Positions 7,921 to 13,694 of a stretch of 14,147 bases of DNA are shown here, piece by piece. The notes under the pieces were generated by a model, which was given only the letters and a program-made list of their open reading frames with translations, did no database searches and was not told the origin of the DNA. The DNA is from Lysobacterales bacterium. GTDB taxonomy: Bacteria; Pseudomonadota; Gammaproteobacteria; Xanthomonadales; SZUA-36. The stretch is from contig SHZL01000038.1 in NCBI GenBank assembly GCA_009692275.1, forward strand, positions 1 to 14,147. The letters are read 5' to 3'. Position 1 is the stretch's first letter, and each line of letters begins with the position of its first letter. A program made the translations under genes and the position numbers.

Positions 7921-8082
7921 GTGGACGAGTCCATGCTCACCGGCGAGCCGATGCCCGTCAGCAAACGCATGGGTGATAAACTATTCGGCGCCAGGCTCAA
8001 CACCAATGGCGCGCTGGCGATGAGCTTCAGCCCAGCGTTGGTGATCACCAACGTGTTGCGCTTGAAGCAAGGCGCATACTGA
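7921..8082 (+). pseudogene. Remnant of a copper-translocating P1B-type ATPase with large internal deletion
   Basis: In one frame the DNA reads VDESMLTGEPMPVSKRMGD, then LFGARLNTNGAL. This is the conserved actuator-domain loop of CopA-type ATPases, with the TGE dephosphorylation motif at residues 7-9 of the fragment. It runs straight into AMSFSPALVITNVLRLK, which resembles the extreme C-terminus of the same family (M-S-x-S-x-x-x-V-x-x-N-x-L-R-L). Everything between is missing: the CPC membrane site, the DKTGT phosphorylation site, the nucleotide-binding domain and the last helices, probably several hundred residues. The 5' part is also missing; the frame meets a TAG at 7891-7893. It ends at TGA 8080-8082, 10 bp before the next gene. 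The family match is from memory of conserved motifs. The 53-codon piece cannot act as a pump. Confidence 0.8.
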
Positions 8083-8092
8083 TGCGAGACTA

Positions 8093-8902
8093 ATGACCAT
8101 GATGAAACTGTCCTCTTTCGTGATGCTGCTGCTTGTCGTCCTGTCCGCCCATGCCGGCGAAATGGTCACTACCCCCGTTGTTCCTCCAGGCAGCAGGATT
8201 ATCGATCTGAGCCATGCCTTTGATGCCACAACCATCTATTGGCCTACAGCTTCAGGTTTTGAACTGCTCACTGACTTCAAAGGCACAACGAATGGTGGCT
8301 TTTACTACGAAGCCAACACGTTCCGCTCCGCAGAACACGGTGGCACGCACCTGGATGCGCCGGCCCACTTTGCCGAAGGCCAGCTGCACGTGGACCAGGT
8401 TCCGCTCGAAAGCCTGATCGGTCCTGCCGTGCTGATCAATGTCACGGAGCAGGTATCGGCGGACCGTGACTACCAGGTGTCAGCGGATGATTTTTTGACC
8501 TGGGAAACGGCGCACGGAACTTTGCCGGATGGAATCATCATTTTGCTGCGCACCGGTTTCGGTGCCTTTTGGCCTGACCGCAAGGCCTACCTGGGCACTG
8601 AAGTCCAGGGTGCGGATGCAGTTCCCCTGTTGCATTTCCCCGGTTTGCACCCGGATGCCGCGCAGTGGCTGGTTGAGCACCGTGCGATTCATGCAATTGG
8701 CCTGGACACAGCCAGCATTGATTACGGCCAGTCCACGGGCTTTGAATCCCATCGCGCCCTGATGGCGAAAGGCATACCCGTCTTTGAAAACGTCGCAGGC
8801 ATGGACCAGCTGCCCACCAGCGGCTTCCAGGTCATCGCGCTGCCCATGAAGATCACGGGGGGGAGCGGCGGCCCGCTCAGGATAGTGGCTATCATTCCCT
8901 GA
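8093..8902 (+). CDS. Secreted cyclase-family (kynurenine formamidase-like) metal hydrolase
   Basis: A 269-residue protein with a clear Sec signal peptide: basic start, hydrophobic core VMLLLVVLSAH and cleavage after AHA (about residue 21), so it acts in the periplasm or outside. The mature part begins with the family opening RIIDLSHAFDATTIYWP. The metal-binding signature is complete: H82-G-G-T-H86-L-D88-A-P-A-H92-F. A second landmark, GLDTASIDYG followed by HRALMAKGIPVFENVAGMDQL, is the usual C-terminal half motif. The family (PF04199 type) includes kynurenine formamidase and isatin hydrolase, which hydrolyse amide bonds; the exact substrate is not evident. Length is somewhat above the roughly 210-residue KynB enzymes because of the signal and insertions. 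Starts at ATG 8093, 8099 or 8102 are all possible and change only the first three residues. No strong ribosome-binding site is visible. Confidence 0.88.
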   Translation: MTMMKLSSFVMLLLVVLSAHAGEMVTTPVVPPGSRIIDLSHAFDATTIYWPTASGFELLTDFKGTTNGGFYYEANTFRSAEHGGTHLDAPAHFAEGQLHVDQVPLESLIGPAVLINVTEQVSADRDYQVSADDFLTWETAHGTLPDGIIILLRTGFGAFWPDRKAYLGTEVQGADAVPLLHFPGLHPDAAQWLVEHRAIHAIGLDTASIDYGQSTGFESHRALMAKGIPVFENVAGMDQLPTSGFQVIALPMKITGGSGGPLRIVAIIP

Positions 8903-8931
8903 AAAGGGAGTCGTTACTTCAGGCACGCGCG

Positions 8932-8957
8932 CGAACCGGGTCCGGGTTCGGTATAGT
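8932..8957 (+). promoter_or_regulatory. Imperfect hairpin and TATAGT box ahead of the M13 peptidase gene
   Basis: CGAACCGGGTCCGGGTTCG at 8932-8950 folds as 6 bp, one G-G mismatch and 2 bp. It lacks a T-run, so it is not a convincing intrinsic terminator for the preceding gene. TATAGT at 8952-8957 is a good -10 candidate 30 bp before the GTG start, but no good -35 is present at 17 bp, which could mean an activator-dependent promoter. Low confidence. Confidence 0.25.
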
Positions 8958-8987
8958 TAGCCTCCCTTTCCAGCAGGTAGCGCTATC

Positions 8988-11006
8988 GTGCCCATGGGTC
9001 GCACACCGCTCGTTCTGTCCCTTTGCGTATTCTCTGCCACGGCCCTCGCACAACACGGCATTGATTTAGCCGACATGAATCCGGATGTCGCCGCCTGCAC
9101 AAATTTTTATGATTACGCCAATGGCAACTGGCGCGCACAGCACGCCATTCCGGACTATATGGATCGCTGGAGCCGCCGCTGGGAATCCGGTGAAATCAAC
9201 AAGGAACACGTGCGCGACATCCTGGCCGAAGTTTCGGCACGGCAGGACTGGCCGGCCGGCAGCGCCGAGCAACTCGCCGGCGATTTCTACGCGGCCTGCA
9301 TGGACGAATCCCGCGTGAACCAACTTGGCGTGACGCCCGCGCTGCCCCTGCTGCAGGAAATGCAGGCGATCAAATCCGTTGCGGATATCCACAATTCGAT
9401 CGCTCACCTGCACAAGCTCGGCATCCCCGTGCCTTTTGCTGTTTACTCAACCCAGGACCTGCACGACCCCAACCTGATGATCGCGCAGGTGGATGCCAGC
9501 GGCCTGGGCCTGCCCGACCGCGACTATTACCTCAAACCCGATGAGCGATTCGTTGAGGCGCGCGAAAAGTATCACGTTCACGTGGCCAGGATGTTCGTGC
9601 TGGCGGGCCAATCACCAACTGAGGCCGACCAATCCGCAGCCACCGTGTTCGAATTTGAAAAGCGCCTCGCCGCAGCATCGCTGGACAACGTGGCGCTGCG
9701 CGATCCCGTGCAGCAGGACCACGCCATGAACCTGGCCCAATTAACTGAACTCGCACCGGATTTCAATTGGACCGCTTATTTCGACTCGGCCGGTATGCCG
9801 CTGGCTCCGCTCAACGTGACCCAGCCCGCCTTCATCAAGCAGGTGAACACGGAATTAAAATCGACACCGGCCGAACAATGGCAGACCTACCTGCAGTGGC
9901 AGGTGCTGAACGCCACGGCGGACCTGCTCTCGGACCCATTCGTCGAGCAAAACTTTGATTTCTACGGCAAGTACCTCAGCGGCGCAACCGAGATGAAGCC
10001 CCGCTGGAAGCGCTGTGCCGAAGCGACTGACAATCAGTTGGGAGAAGCGCTGGGACGCGCCTACGTGGACAAGTACTTCCCGCCAAGCGCCAAAGCGCGC
10101 ACGCTGGAAATGGTCAAGAACATCCTGTTGGCCATGCAGGACACCATCAACGGCCTGGAGTGGATGAGCGCAGCTACCAAGCAACAGGCGCTGGAAAAGT
10201 TATCCACGTTCAACCCGAAAATCGGCTACCCGGACAAGTGGAAGGACTATCGCGGCGTCGTGGTCAGCCGCGCTTCCTGGTGGGATGACTTCGAGGCAGC
10301 CTCAGGCTGGAACGTGGCTGACGGACTCGCCCAGGTCGGCAAGCCAGTGGATCGTGCGCGCTGGGGCATGACTCCACCCACGTCGAATGCCTACTACAAC
10401 CCCAACCTGAATGAGATCGTGTTCCCCGCCGGCATCCTGCAACCGCCAGCCTACGATGTAAACGCCACGGACGCGGTGAACTACGGCGCCATTGGCGTGG
10501 TGATCGGCCACGAGATCAGCCACGGCTTCGATGACCAGGGCGCGCAGTTCGACGCCCAGGGCCGCTTGCGCAACTGGTGGACGCCCGAAGACAACCAGCA
10601 ATTCCAGGCACGCGGGCAGTGCGTGGTCGATCAGTTCGAGGGCTACTTCATCGAACCCGGTATACATCACAATGGCAAGCTGGTGCTTGGTGAATCCATC
10701 GGCGATCTGGCCGGAGCCAAGCTCGCCTACCTCGGCTACCAGAAGTCGCGAGTCGGCAAGGAACCTGAACCAACCATTGATGGTTTCACGCCCGAGCAGC
10801 AATTCTTCATTGCCTGGGGCCAGTTTCGCGGCGACGAGATTCGCATCGAGACGCAGCGCACCATGGTCCAGGGCGACCCTCACCCGATAGCGAAGTACCG
10901 GGTGAACGGCCCGCTATCAAATCTTTCGGCATTTCGTGAGGAGTTCCAGTGCAAGGCCGGAGACCCCATGGTGCGGGAGGGCACAGACCTCTGCGAGGTA
11001 TGGTGA
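8988..11006 (+). CDS. Secreted M13-family zinc metallopeptidase (neprilysin/PepO-like)
   Basis: A 672-residue endopeptidase, close to the length of bacterial PepO and the neprilysin ectodomain. A signal peptide covers about residues 1-21 (VLSLCVFSATALA, then QHG), so it is exported. The mature N-terminus DLADMNPDVAACTNFYDYANGNW is the standard M13 opening. Catalytic features are all present: the substrate-binding NAYYN with EIVFPAGILQPP; the zinc motif H508-E509-I-S-H512; the third zinc ligand E569 with D573 in GESIGDLAG; and a C-terminal C-x-V-W end. Spacing between the zinc motif and E569 (57 residues) agrees with neprilysin. GTG 8988 is preferred over ATG 8994 because AGGTAG at 8975-8980 sits 7 bp before it. 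Family members cut small peptides; the target here is unknown. The gene is followed by a short repeat tract instead of a clear terminator. Confidence 0.95.
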   Translation: MPMGRTPLVLSLCVFSATALAQHGIDLADMNPDVAACTNFYDYANGNWRAQHAIPDYMDRWSRRWESGEINKEHVRDILAEVSARQDWPAGSAEQLAGDFYAACMDESRVNQLGVTPALPLLQEMQAIKSVADIHNSIAHLHKLGIPVPFAVYSTQDLHDPNLMIAQVDASGLGLPDRDYYLKPDERFVEAREKYHVHVARMFVLAGQSPTEADQSAATVFEFEKRLAAASLDNVALRDPVQQDHAMNLAQLTELAPDFNWTAYFDSAGMPLAPLNVTQPAFIKQVNTELKSTPAEQWQTYLQWQVLNATADLLSDPFVEQNFDFYGKYLSGATEMKPRWKRCAEATDNQLGEALGRAYVDKYFPPSAKARTLEMVKNILLAMQDTINGLEWMSAATKQQALEKLSTFNPKIGYPDKWKDYRGVVVSRASWWDDFEAASGWNVADGLAQVGKPVDRARWGMTPPTSNAYYNPNLNEIVFPAGILQPPAYDVNATDAVNYGAIGVVIGHEISHGFDDQGAQFDAQGRLRNWWTPEDNQQFQARGQCVVDQFEGYFIEPGIHHNGKLVLGESIGDLAGAKLAYLGYQKSRVGKEPEPTIDGFTPEQQFFIAWGQFRGDEIRIETQRTMVQGDPHPIAKYRVNGPLSNLSAFREEFQCKAGDPMVREGTDLCEVW

Positions 11007-11078
11007 AGCTGATTCCCAGGGGCAGATTCAGCGAGGGGCTGATTCAGGTAAGCTGATTCAGGGGAGCTGATTTCCGGG
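11007..11078 (+). repeat. Five imperfect 14-16 bp tandem repeats (consensus AGCTGATTCAGGGG)
   Basis: Directly after the peptidase stop codon the core CTGATTC or a close variant recurs at 11009, 11023 (CAGATTC), 11039, 11053 and 11067 (CTGATTT), spaced 14, 16, 14 and 14 bp. Each core is usually followed by a G-rich run. No inverted arms or ORF accompany it. It could be a small VNTR-like tract or a degenerate intergenic repeat family. Confidence 0.7.
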
Positions 11079-11080
11079 CG

Positions 11081-11245
11081 CTATTCTTCCGGGTCTTTTT
11101 CTTCCGGGGCTGGACCCTCACCGACGTCATTGCCTTTATCGAAAATGATGCGCCAAATGCCCGGCGCCCCGAGGCGCCAGATGGACGTGAAGGTGCCAAC
11201 CAGCGTTCCGCCAGGATCGTATACCGGACCGGTGCTCAGCGCGAT
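11081..11245 (-). pseudogene. C-terminal remnant of a DUF4440/SnoaL-like (NTF2-fold) protein
   Basis: On the minus strand, ending at a TAG (plus-strand 11081-11083), about 54 codons read IALSTGPVYDPGGTLVGTF, then TSIWRLGAPGIWRIIFDKGNDV, then an acidic tail GEGPAPEEKDPEE. The pattern S/T-G-P-V-x-D, G-T-F-x-S-I-W-R, x-W-R/K-I/V-x-F-D-K-G is what the last strands of DUF4440-type proteins look like, where a full protein is usually about 130-170 residues. The rest of the domain is absent: upstream on this strand the homology stops where the ribosome-binding site and start of the plus-strand TPR gene begin. The frame stays open to 11326 only as antisense to that gene. The assignment rests on motif memory; it could be part of a distant relative, but the region is protein-like and not expected in a TPR 5' leader. 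Confidence 0.65.
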
Positions 11246-11255
11246 GGAGAGGCGC

Positions 11256-12119
11256 ATGAATAGCAGTGCCAAATTCTGGATCCAGGTGATCCTGTTCCAG
11301 GCCATCTTCGGGCTGACAATTTTCACTTTTACGCGCCAATACTACATGCAGGATCCAGGCAAGGCCGGCGCCACGCCGGCTGTCATCGGCCAGCCCTCGC
11401 CTGCAGGGCCGCACCCTGCCGTGGAGCCTGAGCTGACACAATTTAATCCCGAGCTCCCAGGTGCGATGAAGAGCGGGGATCCGGCGGTCCTGGCCCGCCA
11501 GGCGGATGAGTTTTTCGACAAGGAGCAATACCAGCAGGCGGCGGATTTGTATCAGCAGCTATTGGCAGCCGGACAGAACGAGGTCGATACCTATAACAAT
11601 CTCGGCCTCACCTTGCACTACCTGGGAAGGTCAACTGAAGCACTGGATATTCTGAATAAAGGTGTGGCTGTGGATTCGAACTATCAGAGAATCTGGCTTA
11701 CGCTGGGCTTCGTGAACAAACAGCTCGGCAATATCGAGCAGGCGCGCATGGCGCTGAGCACCGCCGTGCAATTGGACGCCGCCAACGAGGTTGGAAAATC
11801 CGCTGCCAAAATGCTTGAAGGCCAGGTCGCTGTTACGCGGCGCGTTGCTGCCGCGCGCGAGTTCTTTTTCTACCTCGGTGGCCCGGGATTCTGGTTTGGC
11901 GAAGCCGGCTTGCTCAGCAACAAAGCCGCGCTGGTCACCGTGACTGCCCGCACCGCGGTTCGTGCCCTGTTCCTGCCGGCGGCGAAGTGTGACCAGATCG
12001 TGGAGCAAGAGATTTTGTATTATCGCTGCTTCGTTGAACTGCTGGCCAGCCGTTACCTCAAAATAACCATCCTGAAACCCAATGCCCTGCGCGGCGGGCA
12101 CCGCAAGACAGGTCTCTGA
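11256..12119 (+). CDS. Membrane-anchored TPR protein fused to the C-terminal half of a cyclic-nucleotide-binding domain
   Basis: The 287-residue protein starts at ATG 11256, with GGAGAGG at 11246-11252 as ribosome-binding site; the frame is open back to 11130 but the extra 42 codons overlap an antisense gene remnant and look non-coding. Residues 8-26 form one membrane anchor (WIQVILFQAIFGLTIFTFT), placing a Pro-rich linker (35-70) and the rest most likely in the periplasm. TPR-like helices run from about 76 to 187 (ADEFFDKEQYQQAADLYQQL, then YNNLGLTLHYLGRSTEALDIL, then WLTLGFVNKQLGNIEQARMAL). From about 187 the chain changes: EGQVAVTRRVAAAREFFFYL, then GPGFWFGEAGLL and TVTARTAVRALFLP, matching the second half of a Crp-type cNMP-binding domain (G-x-W-F-G-E-x-x-L-L). 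The first half of that domain and any helix-turn-helix are missing. The C-terminus LKPNALRGGHRKTGL is not family-like. Function unknown; a gene fusion by deletion is the likely origin. Confidence 0.75.
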   Translation: MNSSAKFWIQVILFQAIFGLTIFTFTRQYYMQDPGKAGATPAVIGQPSPAGPHPAVEPELTQFNPELPGAMKSGDPAVLARQADEFFDKEQYQQAADLYQQLLAAGQNEVDTYNNLGLTLHYLGRSTEALDILNKGVAVDSNYQRIWLTLGFVNKQLGNIEQARMALSTAVQLDAANEVGKSAAKMLEGQVAVTRRVAAAREFFFYLGGPGFWFGEAGLLSNKAALVTVTARTAVRALFLPAAKCDQIVEQEILYYRCFVELLASRYLKITILKPNALRGGHRKTGL

Positions 12120-12137
12120 CTGGATCAGGATCACGCT

Positions 12138-12728
12138 ATGAGCCTGCTGAAATTGCCCCATGCGAAACCGAAGACCATTCTGTTCGACTGGCATGCCACG
12201 CTGGTGGACACCAAGGATGCCATGTATCACGCCATTGATAATGTTTGTTACAGCCAGCATATGACCGGGGCCACCACTCTTGAACCTGGTATCCCCGAAC
12301 TGCTGGGCACCCTGCGCAAGCAGCATATAAAGCTCGGAGTGATATCAAACCGAAAGCGTGAGTTTATGCAATATGAGGTAGGCAACGTCGGTGCTGAAGA
12401 CTGGAGTCTGCTATTCGACACCATGGCGTGTGGCGATGATGTTGCCCATCGCAAACCCTCGCCGGATCTGCTGCTCAAGGCCCTGGATAACTTCGGGATC
12501 AGACCGGACACGTCCTGTTGGTACGTAGGAGACAGCACCACGGACGTCGGTGCTGCCAAGGAGGCAAAGATAACGGCCATCTTCTACAACGGCGCCAGTT
12601 GGGACGAGAATTGGATCGACAGAATATTTCCAGGCACCATGCGCCATCCTCACCAACCGGATGCGGTTATCAACAGCTTTTCTGAACTGGCCGCTCTGGT
12701 AGATCAGTTCGTGCTTGAATTTGCCTAG
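12138..12728 (+). CDS. HAD-superfamily hydrolase with DxH nucleophile motif
   Basis: A 196-residue cytoplasmic protein of haloacid-dehalogenase fold. Motif I is FDWHATLVDT with nucleophile D17; the second acid of the usual DxD is replaced by H19. Motif II is GVISN (S70), motif III HRKPSPD (K106) and motif IV GDSTTD (D132, D136). All other catalytic positions needed for a phospho-aspartyl reaction are present. A small helical cap lies between motifs I and II (about residues 24-50). The Asp-to-His change at the acid/base position suggests altered chemistry compared with plain phosphatases; substrate unknown. AGGA at 12127-12130 is well placed before ATG 12138. It lies 18 bp after the TPR fusion gene on the same strand and could share its transcript. 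Confidence 0.85.
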   Translation: MSLLKLPHAKPKTILFDWHATLVDTKDAMYHAIDNVCYSQHMTGATTLEPGIPELLGTLRKQHIKLGVISNRKREFMQYEVGNVGAEDWSLLFDTMACGDDVAHRKPSPDLLLKALDNFGIRPDTSCWYVGDSTTDVGAAKEAKITAIFYNGASWDENWIDRIFPGTMRHPHQPDAVINSFSELAALVDQFVLEFA

Positions 12729-12830
12729 CCCTAAAAAAGCCCTGCTTTGCTTCATTGACAACTTTCGGCAACGAGCCAGAGAAATGGCGTGCCGCAGCCC
12801 AGCCAAACGCCGTCGCCCAAGCCTGCCGGT

Positions 12831-12858
12831 TTGTCACGACCGGCAGGAGTGCTATCCT
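12831..12858 (+). promoter_or_regulatory. Candidate sigma-70 promoter with extended -10 for the LytTR regulator
   Basis: TTGTCA (12831-12836) and TATCCT (12853-12858) are 16 bp apart, and TGC directly before the -10 (12850-12852) forms an extended -10. Transcription would begin near 12865, only a few bases before the ATG at 12870. That would give a leaderless or almost leaderless mRNA, consistent with the lack of a well-spaced Shine-Dalgarno. Confidence 0.4.
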
Positions 12859-12869
12859 TCCGGCATGAC

Positions 12870-13694
12870 ATGAACGCACCAGCCGCCAATATCCTCAAGA
12901 CCCTGATCGTGGACGATGAAGCCCTGGCCCGGCGTGGTCTCAAGCATCGTCTGCAACATGCCAGCGACGTCCACATCATTGGTGAAGCAAAAAACGGGCG
13001 CGAGGCACTGGCCCTGATGCGCGAACACCAGCCTGACCTTGTTTTCCTGGATATACAGATGCCGGGCATGAGCGGTTTCGACGTGCTGCGTGAACTCGGC
13101 TCCGGGGAAGTGCCAGCCATCGTATTTGTAACCGCGTTTGACGAATTTACCATCAAGGCTTTCGAGGCCAATGCCGTTGATTACATCCTCAAGCCGATTG
13201 AAGACGAACGCCTGCAGGCCGCATTGCAGCGGGTCCGCGAACGACACAGCGCGCGGCGCGCACGCAAGGATCGCCAGTCCCTGCTGAAACTGGTGAGCGA
13301 GATTGCAGGCACGGTCATCAACAGCGTGGAAGACATCGCCAGCAAGGGCGTCAAGGCGTTGAAGAAGGAACCGGCAAGGCTGGCAATCAAGGATGCGGGC
13401 AAGACTACCTGGGTGCTACAGGAAGATATCGAGTGGATTGACGCTGCCGGCGATTACATGTGCGTGCATGTCGGTGGCCAGACCCTGATCATGCGCAAGA
13501 CCATGAAGGAACTGGACCAGGAGTTGGATACGGCCATCCTGCAACGCATCCACCGTTCAACCATTGTCAACGTGAAGCAGGTGAAAGAAATGCAATCGCA
13601 TATCAACGGCGAGTATTTCCTCACCCTCAAAAGCGGCAACGTGGTCAAGCTGTCACGCACCTATAAAGACAAACTGCGGTTGTTTCTTGAATAA
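12870..13694 (+). CDS. LytTR-family response regulator (AlgR/LytR type)
   Basis: A 274-residue DNA-binding response regulator. The receiver domain (about 9-125) has the acidic pocket D15-D16, phosphoacceptor D61 in FLDIQMPGMSG, T88 in FVTAFDEF and K108 in DYILKPI, so it should be phosphorylated by a sensor kinase. A basic helical linker (about 126-168) leads to the LytTR DNA-binding domain (about 170-272) with WIDAAGDYMCVHV, LQRIHRSTIVNVKQV and the end GNVVKLSRTYKDKLRLFL. ATG 12870 was chosen because the receiver begins right after it; the frame is open upstream to a GTG at 12789, but those 27 residues are Pro/Ser-rich and outside the domain. No sensor kinase is visible in the window. Its last 8 bases overlap the start of the oxidoreductase gene, suggesting translational coupling. 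Confidence 0.92.
   Translation: MNAPAANILKTLIVDDEALARRGLKHRLQHASDVHIIGEAKNGREALALMREHQPDLVFLDIQMPGMSGFDVLRELGSGEVPAIVFVTAFDEFTIKAFEANAVDYILKPIEDERLQAALQRVRERHSARRARKDRQSLLKLVSEIAGTVINSVEDIASKGVKALKKEPARLAIKDAGKTTWVLQEDIEWIDAAGDYMCVHVGGQTLIMRKTMKELDQELDTAILQRIHRSTIVNVKQVKEMQSHINGEYFLTLKSGNVVKLSRTYKDKLRLFLE

Noticed and set aside
11130..11255. Extended N-terminus of the TPR protein from an upstream start at 11130
   Set aside because: The 42 extra codons are antisense to the DUF4440-like remnant, whereas ATG 11256 has a strong ribosome-binding site and is followed directly by a membrane anchor.
12736..12748. AAAGC-CCT-GCTTT hairpin after the HAD gene as a terminator
   Set aside because: The 5-bp, AT-rich stem with no following T-run is too weak to call an intrinsic terminator.
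12755..12785. TTGACA perfect -35 box upstream of the LytTR gene
   Set aside because: No acceptable -10 hexamer lies 16-19 bp downstream; the TTGTCA/TATCCT pair is better.
12789..12869. GTG 12789 as start of the LytTR regulator
   Set aside because: No ribosome-binding site; the extra 27 residues are Pro/Ser-rich and precede the receiver domain, and the best promoter lies within this stretch.
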